Source: JAIYDJ01 sp031400505 (GTDB taxonomy: Bacteria > Pseudomonadota > Alphaproteobacteria > Rhodobacterales > Rhodobacteraceae). Taken from it: a stretch of 64,000 bases of DNA. This document shows, piece by piece, positions 41,454 through 49,224 of the stretch. Both the position numbers and the translations under genes were made by a program. The stretch spans positions 1 to 64,000 of the forward strand of contig JANNPZ010000023.1 of assembly GCA_031400505.1 (NCBI GenBank), written 5' to 3'. Each line of letters opens with the position of its first letter. Position 1 is the first letter of the stretch. Under the pieces are notes generated by a model, which did no database searches, was not told the origin of the DNA, and was given only the letters and a program-made list of their open reading frames with translations.

Positions 41454-42050
41454 ATGCGGCAAGGGTTTCCTATTGCAACCGGGGGCATGGTCGTAGGCTT
41501 GCTCGGCGGGTCGTTCGACCCTGCACATGACGGACATGCCCACATCACCCGCGAGGCGATCAGGCGGTTGGGGCTGGACCGGGTTTGGTGGCTGGTCAGT
41601 CCCGGCAATCCCTTGAAGGCGCGGCAGCCTGCCCCCATGGCTGAGCGGTTGGCGCGGGCGAAGGTCGTGATGAATGACCCCCGCGTGGTCGTGACCGATT
41701 TGGAGGTGCGGCTTGGCACGCGGTATACGGCCGAGACGATTGCGCGGTTGCAGGCGATCTATCCCGGTGTGCGGTTTGTCTGGCTGATGGGAGCGGACAA
41801 CCTTGTGCAGTTTCATAAGTGGGAGCGGTGGCGGGATATCCTGCGCGCCGTGCCTGTTGCGGTGCTGGCGCGGCCGGGGTCCGGGGTTTCGGCCCGGCTG
41901 TCGGTCGCGGCGCGGGCGTTTCAGGTGTATCAAAGCGGGCGGGGCGAGGGGTTGGGGCACAGGCGCCCCCCGGCCTGGGCATTCGTGAACCTGCCGCTGC
42001 ATCCGGCCTCGTCATCCGAAATCAGGGCGCAGGGTGGGTGGCGCAAGTAG
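41454..42050 (+). CDS. nadD: Nicotinate-nucleotide adenylyltransferase
   Basis: A 198-residue enzyme of NAD synthesis that joins ATP and nicotinate mononucleotide. The nucleotidyltransferase loop GLLGGSFDPAHDGHAHI at about residues 14-30 contains the H-x-G-H motif, and the C-terminal SSSEIRAQ matches the ISSTxIR motif. An AGGAAG site precedes the ATG at 41454; a longer in-frame start has no support. In many relatives nadD precedes rsfS, but here a hairpin repeat and a PBP gene follow it. Confidence 0.92.
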   Translation: MRQGFPIATGGMVVGLLGGSFDPAHDGHAHITREAIRRLGLDRVWWLVSPGNPLKARQPAPMAERLARAKVVMNDPRVVVTDLEVRLGTRYTAETIARLQAIYPGVRFVWLMGADNLVQFHKWERWRDILRAVPVAVLARPGSGVSARLSVAARAFQVYQSGRGEGLGHRRPPAWAFVNLPLHPASSSEIRAQGGWRK

Positions 42051-42115
42051 GGGGGGCTCGCCCCCCCACCCGATTGCATCGGGTTCCCCCCGAGGATATT
42101 TGTGCCAATGTGAAA
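42050..42115 (+). repeat. Dispersed GC-hairpin repeat, copy 4
   Basis: GGGGGGCTCGCCCCCC forms a hairpin directly at the nadD stop. It is followed by ACCCGATTGCATCGGGT (a second hairpin), then CCCCCGAGGATATTTG and TGCCAATGTGAAA, the motif of the family with a 20-base insert. Sense orientation with nadD. Confidence 0.7.
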
Positions 42116-42128
42116 GAGGAAAAGCAGG

Positions 42129-43583
42129 ATGATTTCTCGGCGGGAGGCGTTGGCGGGGCTGATCGGGTCGGCATCTGCGGGGCTTGCGGGGCCGGTCTGG
42201 GCCGAGGGGCTGGTGCGGCCGCAGCGGCGGCCATCGCGGCAAGCGGCATCGGAGCGGTTTGTCGAGGCAGCCAAGCTGGGGGGAGTGACCGGCTTTGCGC
42301 TGGCGGATCTGGCGACCGGGCGGATGATCGAGGCGCAGTCCGAAGCGGTTCCGCTGCCCCCTGCCAGCGTGGCCAAGGCAATCACCGCGCTGTTTGCGCT
42401 GGAGAAGCTTGGGCAGGATCGGCGGTTTGCCACGCAAGTGCTGGCCTTGGGGCCGATTGTCGGCGACCGGCTGGAGGGGGATCTGATCCTGTCAGGCGGG
42501 GGCGACCCGGCGCTGGACACCGATCAGCTTGGCGATCTGGTGGCCGCACTGGCCGCGACCGGGTTGCGCCGGGTGACGGGGCGGTTTCTGGCGCATGCAG
42601 GCAGCTTGCCGCAATTGGACCGTCTTTCGGGCGAGCAGCCGGAGCATGTGGGCTACAACCCCGGCTTGTCGGGGCTGAACCTGAACTTCAACCGGGTGCA
42701 TTTCGAATGGCGGCTTGCGCAGGGTGACTGGGCAATATCGATGGATGCGCGGGCAGAGCGGTTTGTACCGACCGTCCGCATGGCGCGGATGAAGATCGTG
42801 GCACGCGAAGCGCCACTTTTTACGCTCGATATTGACGAAGGGCACGAGGACTGGACCGTGGCGCGGGCGGCCTTGGGGCAGGATGGCAGCCGGTGGTTGC
42901 CGGTGCGCCAGCCGGGCGTTTATGCGGCGGAAGTGTTTCAGACGCTGGCGCGGGGGCAAGGGATTGAACTGCCGGGGGCCGAGATTGTGGGGTCCTTGCC
43001 CGTGGGGGCGCGCAGGATTGTGGATCGCTTTGGCGAGCCATTGCCGGAGGTGCTGCGCGACATGTTGCGGTTTTCGACCAATCTGACGGCTGAAGCGGTG
43101 GGATTGGCGGCTTCGGGCGCGGGCACCTTGCGGGGGTCGGGGGCAGTGATGACCGGCTGGGCAGCGCGGCGGTTGGGCATGTCGTCGCGGTTTGTCGATC
43201 ACTCGGGCCTTGGGGGGGGCAGCCGGGTGACGGCGGCGGACGTGGTGCGTGGTTTGATGGCGGGGGATCGGGCGGGTTTCGGTCTGCGGGGGGTGATGCG
43301 CGATGTGGGGGTAAGAAACGACAAGGGCGCGGTGATCGAGGGACACCCGGTGACGGTTCTGGCCAAATCCGGCACGCTGAATTTCGTCAGCGGTCTGGCG
43401 GGGTTCATCCTGCCGCCGTCTGGGCGCGAGATGTGCTTTGCCGTGTTCAGCGCCGATGTGCCGCGCCGTGAGGCTTTGGCCCTGACAGAGCGCGAGGACC
43501 CGCCGGGGGGGATCGGCTGGACAAGACGGGCGCGCCTGTTGCAGGGCCAGTTGGTGCGGCGTTGGGCCGAAACGAGGGTCTAG
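42129..43583 (+). CDS. dacB: D-alanyl-D-alanine carboxypeptidase, PBP4/S13 type
   Basis: A 484-residue penicillin-binding protein of class C type 4. The N-terminus MISRREALAGL with a hydrophobic core and VWAEG cleavage site looks like a twin-arginine-like signal peptide. The three catalytic motifs are intact: S80-V-A-K83, S316-T-N318 and K413-S-G415. It removes the terminal D-alanine of peptidoglycan peptides or cuts crosslinks in the periplasm. No sign of decay. Confidence 0.92.
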   Translation: MISRREALAGLIGSASAGLAGPVWAEGLVRPQRRPSRQAASERFVEAAKLGGVTGFALADLATGRMIEAQSEAVPLPPASVAKAITALFALEKLGQDRRFATQVLALGPIVGDRLEGDLILSGGGDPALDTDQLGDLVAALAATGLRRVTGRFLAHAGSLPQLDRLSGEQPEHVGYNPGLSGLNLNFNRVHFEWRLAQGDWAISMDARAERFVPTVRMARMKIVAREAPLFTLDIDEGHEDWTVARAALGQDGSRWLPVRQPGVYAAEVFQTLARGQGIELPGAEIVGSLPVGARRIVDRFGEPLPEVLRDMLRFSTNLTAEAVGLAASGAGTLRGSGAVMTGWAARRLGMSSRFVDHSGLGGGSRVTAADVVRGLMAGDRAGFGLRGVMRDVGVRNDKGAVIEGHPVTVLAKSGTLNFVSGLAGFILPPSGREMCFAVFSADVPRREALALTEREDPPGGIGWTRRARLLQGQLVRRWAETRV

Positions 43584-43584
43584 G

Positions 43585-44007
43585 TCACGGCTTCATGTGG
43601 CGCACCCGCGCGCCCCATTCGATGGCGGCTGCGTGCAGGCGGTCGATCTGGAGTTCTTCGCGCACCTCTTCGAGCATGCGCAACTCGACTTCGCGCAGGC
43701 GGCCGTCGGCGGCGGCGGCATCGCAAGCCAGTGCGTAGGCGGTTTCATGCAGGCGTTCGGGCAGCCCGTCGCGGATCAGGCCGAACAGGGCGGCGAGGCC
43801 GTCTTCCTCTTCGAACAGGTCGAACACGGTTTGCGCGATGATGCGAATGCGGTCCACATCATAGCCGGCAAAGATCGGCATCGAATGGACCATGCGCTGT
43901 ATTGCCACCATTTCAACTGTGCGCAACTGCGCATCTGCCGCAGATGTGGCGATCATCACCGCGACAAGGGCGTCCTGCGGGGACAATGAGGCGGGGATGT
44001 CGGTCAC
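43585..44007 (-). CDS. TerB-like tellurite-resistance-domain protein
   Basis: A 140-residue all-helical protein. The TerB/DjlA-N type motifs are visible: AVMIATSAADAQLRTVEM near residues 16-33 and ACDAAAADGRLREVELRMLEEV near 94-115, both with the acidic metal-binding helix D-x-x-[LM]. The GTG start at 44007 has a clear AGGAGA site, so the further TTG start at 44034 is not chosen. Many alphaproteobacteria carry this gene without tellurite resistance; its role is unknown. Divergent from lysK. Confidence 0.8.
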   Translation of the reverse strand: MTDIPASLSPQDALVAVMIATSAADAQLRTVEMVAIQRMVHSMPIFAGYDVDRIRIIAQTVFDLFEEEDGLAALFGLIRDGLPERLHETAYALACDAAAADGRLREVELRMLEEVREELQIDRLHAAAIEWGARVRHMKP

Positions 44008-44095
44008 GGGAAGTCTCCTGATGTTTCGGGCCAAGATTATTGACCCGGGTGCTGCGCGGCAATAGACGACTGGCAGATTGGCAGGAGATGCGACA

Positions 44096-45691
44096 ATGAC
44101 GGTTCTGCGCGACGCGGCGATGAAATCGAAGGCCTGGCCATTTGAGGAAGCGCGCGCTGTGTTGAAGCGGTATGAAAAGGTGCCGCCCGCAAAGGGATAT
44201 GTGCTGTTCGAGACCGGCTATGGCCCCTCGGGCCTGCCCCATATCGGCACCTTCGGCGAGGTGGCGCGCACCACGATGATCCGCCGCGCCTTCGAAGTGA
44301 TCAGCGACATCCCGACCCGGCTGATCTGCTTTTCCGACGATGTGGACGGCATGCGCAAGGTGCCCGACAACGTGCCGGACCGTGCCATGCTGATGGAACA
44401 CTTGCAGCGCCCGCTGACTTCGGTGCCTGATCCCTTTGGCCTGTATGACAGCTTCGGTGCGCATAACAACGCGATGCTGCGCCGGTTTCTGGATACGTTC
44501 GGGTTTCAGTATGACTTCATCAGCGCGACCGAGTTCTACCGCTCGGGCAAGTTCGACGACACGTTGCGGCTGGCTTGCGAGCGGTATGACGCGATCATGG
44601 CAATCATGCTGGCGTCCTTGCGCGAAGAGCGCCAGCAGACCTATTCGTGCTTTTTGCCGATCCATCCCGAAACCGGCCGGGTTCTGTATGTGCCGATGAA
44701 GAACGTCGATGCCGTGAACCACGAGATCACCTTTGACGACGAGGATGGCCGGGAATGGACGCTGCCGGTGACGGGGGGCCGCGTCAAACTGCAATGGAAG
44801 CCCGATTTCGGCGCGCGTTGGGCCGCGCTGGATGTGGACTTTGAGATGTACGGCAAGGACCATTCCACCAACACCCCGATCTATGACAGCATCTGCGAGG
44901 TTTTGGGCGGGCGCAAACCCAACCACATGAGCTATGAGCTGTTTCTGGATGAGGAAGGCCAGAAGATCAGCAAATCCAAGGGCAACGGGTTGACGATCGA
45001 CGAATGGCTGACTTATGCATCGTCCGAAAGCCTGTCGTATTTCATGTATCAAAAGCCCAAGACGGCCAAACGGATGCATTTCGACGTGATCCCGCGTGCG
45101 GTCGATGAATACCACCAGCAACTGCGCGCCTTTCCCACCCAGGACGCCGAGGCGCAGGTGAACAACCCGGTCTGGCATATCCACGGCGGGCAGGTGCCGG
45201 TGTCGATGATGGTCATTCCGTTCTCGATGCTGCTCAATCTCGCGTCGGTGGCGGGGGCCAAGGACAAGTCCGGCCTGTGGGGCTTCATCCGCCGCTATAT
45301 GCCCGATGCCTCGCCTGAAACGCACCCCGACCTTGATGCGGCGGCGGGCTATGCGCTGGCCTATTTCAACGACCGCATCCTGCCGACGCGGCAGTTCCGC
45401 CTGCCCACCGACCGCGAGGCGGCTGCGATGGCCGACCTGCGCGCCCGGCTCGCGGCCTGGAATGGCGGCCTCGATGCCGAGGCGCTGCAAACCATGGTCT
45501 TTGCCGTAGGTACCGAAGCCAGGTTCGAACCGCTGCGCGACTGGTTCACCGCCCTTTACGAGGTGCTTCTTGGCGCAAGCCAAGGCCCGCGCTTTGGCGG
45601 CTTCATCGCGCTTTACGGTATCAGCGAAACCATTGCGCTCATCGACCAGGGGCTTGCCGGAGGACTGATCCCGCCAGCACCGAAAACGTGA
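44096..45691 (+). CDS. lysK: Lysyl-tRNA synthetase, class I
   Basis: A 531-residue class I LysRS. The HIGH-type signature GPSGLPHIGT is at residues 43-52 and the KMSKS-type motif KISKSKGNG is near 290. It charges tRNA-Lys with lysine. Most bacteria use the unrelated class II enzyme; class I is typical of archaea and of some alphaproteobacteria including Rhodobacterales. The start is the ATG at 44096 after GGAG; a TTG 18 bases upstream in frame is less likely. Confidence 0.95.
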   Translation: MTVLRDAAMKSKAWPFEEARAVLKRYEKVPPAKGYVLFETGYGPSGLPHIGTFGEVARTTMIRRAFEVISDIPTRLICFSDDVDGMRKVPDNVPDRAMLMEHLQRPLTSVPDPFGLYDSFGAHNNAMLRRFLDTFGFQYDFISATEFYRSGKFDDTLRLACERYDAIMAIMLASLREERQQTYSCFLPIHPETGRVLYVPMKNVDAVNHEITFDDEDGREWTLPVTGGRVKLQWKPDFGARWAALDVDFEMYGKDHSTNTPIYDSICEVLGGRKPNHMSYELFLDEEGQKISKSKGNGLTIDEWLTYASSESLSYFMYQKPKTAKRMHFDVIPRAVDEYHQQLRAFPTQDAEAQVNNPVWHIHGGQVPVSMMVIPFSMLLNLASVAGAKDKSGLWGFIRRYMPDASPETHPDLDAAAGYALAYFNDRILPTRQFRLPTDREAAAMADLRARLAAWNGGLDAEALQTMVFAVGTEARFEPLRDWFTALYEVLLGASQGPRFGGFIALYGISETIALIDQGLAGGLIPPAPKT

Positions 45692-45746
45692 TTTGACAGG
45701 CCTTCTGCGCGTCATAGGCTTCTGCTCACAAAAAAGGAGAGCTAGG

Positions 45747-46154
45747 ATGCGCAGACTACTTACGGGACTTGCGATGTTGGCGCTCGTGACCACAGCGCAC
45801 GCGGACGAGCCGCAGAACCCGGCGATCGAAGGTGTGATCGAAAATCAGATCACCGCTCTTCAGACCGATGATTTTGCCACGGCCTTCACCTTTGCCTCAC
45901 CCACGATCAAGGGCATCTTTGGTACGCCCGAAAACTTCGGCGCGATGGTGGCGCAAGGCTATCCGATGGTCTACCGCCCCGATGCTGTGCAGATGCTGGA
46001 ATTGCGACGGGTCGCGGGCAATTTGTGGCAGCGCGTTCTGATCACCGATCAGACCGGCAAGACCCATATGCTCGATTACATGATGATCGACACACCTGAC
46101 GGCTGGCAGATCAACGCCGTCCAACTGCTGCCGCAGGCGGGTGTCGGCGCCTGA
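45747..46154 (+). CDS. DUF4864-type periplasmic protein
   Basis: A 135-residue protein with a Sec signal peptide MRRLLTGLAMLALVTTAHA and a mature domain of SnoaL-like/NTF2 shape; IEGVIENQITALQTDDFATA at the start of the mature part matches DUF4864. AAAGGAG precedes the ATG at 45747, so the longer frame that begins 54 bases upstream is rejected. It follows lysK by 55 bases and may share its transcript. Function unknown. Confidence 0.8.
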   Translation: MRRLLTGLAMLALVTTAHADEPQNPAIEGVIENQITALQTDDFATAFTFASPTIKGIFGTPENFGAMVAQGYPMVYRPDAVQMLELRRVAGNLWQRVLITDQTGKTHMLDYMMIDTPDGWQINAVQLLPQAGVGA

Positions 46155-46158
46155 TCCC

Positions 46159-46205
46159 TTTCATCTTGGCGGAAATATCCCGGGGGTGTGGGGGCTGGCC
46201 CCCAC
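46159..46205 (-). repeat. Dispersed GC-hairpin repeat, copy 5 (GCCAAGATGAAA subtype)
   Basis: On the minus strand it reads GTGGGGGCCAGCCCCCAC (perfect hairpin), then ACCCCCGGGATATTT, then CCGCCAAGATGAAA, close to copy 3. It lies between two plus-strand genes and points against them. Confidence 0.8.
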
Positions 46206-46328
46206 TTGGTGTTGCAACGGCGCTTGCTGATCGCACGCATGAATGATCCGCCGTTAACGATCCGTTGATAAATCCCTCGCCACAGAAGGCCCCCCCGGGC
46301 TGTGCTGCAATCAAGGCGAGGATCAAGG

Positions 46329-48617
46329 ATGAACAAGGCGATTACCGAAGGTCTGGTGCTGATGCCACCGCCGTTCTCTGCAGGCTTGAATCTGTGGTCG
46401 CGCGAGGACGGGCGGACGGGGCAGGGGTCCTATGCCGCGCAGGCGAACGCTGCTTTCGTCACGGCAGATGCGGATTTCGCCGGCTGTCTGGAACTGCAAA
46501 AGATTGAAAGCACCCAGCGCGTCCGTTCATTCCAACAAATCCCGATGCAACCGGGGTTGTACCTGAAGGTGACCGTCCGGATCAAGGCGGTCTCCGGCGC
46601 GTTGCCGTCTGTACGGATCGCCGGTTGGGCCGGGTCTTCGTCAGGCAGCAATGTCGCAACAGCCGACCAGCAAGGCCCGTCAGTTGCGCTGACCAGCTAT
46701 GGCCAGGTCGTTACCGTCTCTGCGATCATCGGATCGGGCAACCGGCAGGGTGTCGATATGGTCTGGGGGCTTGCCCCGGCTTATGGCCATATCGGACTGG
46801 ACCTGATCGGGGCCAATAACGGCATTGTCCGGATCGACGACATCACCATTGAAGATGTCAGCGCGATTTTTCACTCGGTCCTGTTCGACTGGGTGGATGT
46901 CCGTGACTATGGTGCCATCGGTGATGGGGTGACCGACGACTACGCGGCCTTCGCCGCTGCCGACGACGCGGCATCTGGCAAGCGTGTGGTGGTGCCGCCG
47001 GGCACCTATTTCATTTCCTCGAACCTGACATTTGAAAACCCGGTGCAATTCGAAGGCACGCTTGCCATGCCGGCAGCGGTTCGGCTGACCTGCACGCGCA
47101 ACTACAACCTTGACACCTATGCGGCCGCATTCGGGACCGAGTTGCAGGGGTTCAAGAAGGCTTTGCAGGCACTGTTTTACTTCACCGACCATGTCCAGCT
47201 TGATCTTTCAGGCCGCCGGGTCGAACTGAGCGAGCCGATTGATGTGGCAGCACTGGCGGGGCTTTCGACGTTTGCGCAGCGCCGGCAAGTTGCGAACGGC
47301 CAGTTTTCGGTGTTGGAAGGTGCCGCATGGGACACCACGGTTGTCACCGCAACCGCGACCTATTCGACGGCGCAATCCGCGATTCTGACGGCTGTTTCCA
47401 ACATCGCCAGCATCCCGGTTGGTGCGCGCGTCACCGGCAACGGTCTGGGGAGAGAGGTCTATGTCAAATCCAAGAACATCAGTGCCGCGACACTCGAGCT
47501 GAGCCGTCCGCTGGTCGGGGGCAGCGGCACGCGCAGTCTGACCTTTACCCGATACAAATACATGTTCGATTTTGGCGGTTTTGCCGGACTTTCAAAATTC
47601 GAGTTCAGCAATCTCGAGTTTCTGTGCAATGGCCTGGCCAGCTGCATCAATCTTGCCATGTCGGGTGATACGTTCAAGATCGTGGATTGCGTTGTCAACA
47701 AACCGCTTGACAAGGGCATCACTTCGACCGGGAGCGGGTGTCAGGACCTGATCATCGACCAATGCCAATTCATCTCGAACGAGCAGGAACTGCCGGTTGA
47801 AAGCCGCAAGTCGATCGTATTCAACGTCAACGCCAATGATGCCAAGATCCGCAACAACCGGGCGTCGCGTTGGGCGCATTTCGGCATTGTTGCCGGGTCC
47901 GGGCATATCTTTCTGGGCAACCACTTCTTTGGGGGCGATGATTTCACGACCGGGGTGCGCAAGGCCGGTCTGGTGTTTACCGACATCAACCTGAAGACGT
48001 TCATCACCGGGAACTACATCGACAACTCGTTTATCGAGTTGACCAATGAACATGACAATCTTCCCAACAACGTGAACGAGTTTTCGTTTGGCGGGCTGAC
48101 GGTTACGGGAAATACCTTTACGGCCGCCAACGTCGCTCCGTGGTTCCGGTGGCTGGTGGTCAGCCCGTATGGCTCTGGCCACTACGTGACTGGGCTGACC
48201 GTCAGCAGCAACGTGTTTCGCGTCGTTTCCGCGTCCGTGGACCGGATCGAAGCGGTGGACACCACGTACGGGACGCTTGCCTATACCAGTTTCCGAAACG
48301 TGATTTTCGAAAACAACTCCTTCACCAACGTCTCGCAGCCGACATCAAGTCCGGTGATGGTCGAGCACACCCAAAGCACGGCATCGGATACCTGGGTGGT
48401 GGACGCCTCGGCCTATCTGCCATTCGCCAGCCGTGCGCGCAACGTGGTGGCACTGGTTGCCGAAGGGGCGATCAGCAATGCCGCAAACGTCGCACAGAAC
48501 GTGATGCCTTGGGTGGCGGTCGAACAGGGGGCCGAAGGCAATCTTGTCAACATCCGATGGTCGACGGCGGTAAAAGGCAAGATGCAGGTCACGTTGCGTT
48601 GCGACAATCCGGTCTAA
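46329..48617 (+). CDS. Large beta-helix protein, pectate-lyase/GH28-like; possible gene transfer agent head spike
   Basis: A 762-residue protein with no signal peptide. An N-terminal carbohydrate-binding-like part (about 1-190) is followed by the start of a right-handed parallel beta helix, WVDVRDYGAIGDGVTDDYAA, the Pfam pectate-lyase-superfamily entry motif, and many short repeats of form xNxFxx through about residue 700 (FENNSFTNV, LTVSSNVFR). This mix of an N-terminal anchor and a beta helix is like phage tail spikes that bind or cut capsular sugar. Rhodobacter gene transfer agent heads carry spikes (GhsA/GhsB, rcc01079-01080) of this kind; I judge this gene a likely GhsB-type homologue, from memory and unverified. 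No GhsA partner, capsid gene or other phage gene is adjacent. Confidence 0.65.
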   Translation: MNKAITEGLVLMPPPFSAGLNLWSREDGRTGQGSYAAQANAAFVTADADFAGCLELQKIESTQRVRSFQQIPMQPGLYLKVTVRIKAVSGALPSVRIAGWAGSSSGSNVATADQQGPSVALTSYGQVVTVSAIIGSGNRQGVDMVWGLAPAYGHIGLDLIGANNGIVRIDDITIEDVSAIFHSVLFDWVDVRDYGAIGDGVTDDYAAFAAADDAASGKRVVVPPGTYFISSNLTFENPVQFEGTLAMPAAVRLTCTRNYNLDTYAAAFGTELQGFKKALQALFYFTDHVQLDLSGRRVELSEPIDVAALAGLSTFAQRRQVANGQFSVLEGAAWDTTVVTATATYSTAQSAILTAVSNIASIPVGARVTGNGLGREVYVKSKNISAATLELSRPLVGGSGTRSLTFTRYKYMFDFGGFAGLSKFEFSNLEFLCNGLASCINLAMSGDTFKIVDCVVNKPLDKGITSTGSGCQDLIIDQCQFISNEQELPVESRKSIVFNVNANDAKIRNNRASRWAHFGIVAGSGHIFLGNHFFGGDDFTTGVRKAGLVFTDINLKTFITGNYIDNSFIELTNEHDNLPNNVNEFSFGGLTVTGNTFTAANVAPWFRWLVVSPYGSGHYVTGLTVSSNVFRVVSASVDRIEAVDTTYGTLAYTSFRNVIFENNSFTNVSQPTSSPVMVEHTQSTASDTWVVDASAYLPFASRARNVVALVAEGAISNAANVAQNVMPWVAVEQGAEGNLVNIRWSTAVKGKMQVTLRCDNPV

Positions 48618-49120
48618 CTGCGCAGGGCCTCGGGCGGGATGTTGAACGCCCGCCCGAAGCCGCCGTTAAGCAGACCACGTGAAATGCTCAGGCGCACAAA
48701 CGCGAAATCCGCAAAATCGACATACAGCGCGGATTTGGGGTGGTCGCGCAGCCACCGCGCGCGCAATGCGCCGCGCGTTGGATCATCGGCGGCGACAAAA
48801 TGGGCGCAGGCTTGCAACATCAGCCGCGGATGGGTCAGTGGATCACCCTTCGGTCCCGGCTCTCCGACCAAGAGCGCGCAGGCCGGCTGCACGCAAAGAG
48901 CGGCAAAATGCTGGCTGAGTGCCGAGATGAGTGTGATCGCCCCGGCATCCGGATCAAGGCCAAACGCAATGCGGCTGATACCGGGGTTCGTGGTGTCGGG
49001 GTCGGAATAGGCAAGAGCAGCAAAGCGCGCGGTCTGCATCAGGCCGCGCGCCTGTGCGATTTCGGCGGCCTCTGCGGGGCGCACCCGGTCTTGATTTGGC
49101 GGTAGGGCCGGATCAGGCAT
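48614..49120 (-). CDS. Pyridoxamine 5'-phosphate oxidase-like (HugZ-type) protein
   Basis: A 168-residue FMN-binding split-barrel protein. The motif ALAYSDPDTTNPGISRIAFGLDP and then LISALSQHFAAL match the HugZ/PPOX family, which includes heme-degrading and FMN-dependent proteins. The heme-binding C-terminal domain of full HugZ (about 250 residues) is absent. The start at 49120 gives the family N-terminus. Its stop overlaps, convergently, the end of the beta-helix gene by three bases. Function is only family-level. Confidence 0.75.
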   Translation of the reverse strand: MPDPALPPNQDRVRPAEAAEIAQARGLMQTARFAALAYSDPDTTNPGISRIAFGLDPDAGAITLISALSQHFAALCVQPACALLVGEPGPKGDPLTHPRLMLQACAHFVAADDPTRGALRARWLRDHPKSALYVDFADFAFVRLSISRGLLNGGFGRAFNIPPEALRS

Positions 49121-49224
49121 GATGGCGCGAAGTCCCGTTGACAATCATGATGGGCGGGCGTCTGGTCGAGCAAAGTCGACACCGCGATACCAGCATCTTC
49201 GGGATTGACAGCTAAGGCGAGCCA

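Noticed and set aside
40857..42002. Extension of the GNAT gene back to 42002
   Set aside because: The added part is antisense to nadD and unlike a protein; the true domain starts near 41330.
43913..45793. A 626-codon open frame on the minus strand
   Set aside because: It is the shadow of lysK; the sense strand has all LysRS motifs and codon bias.
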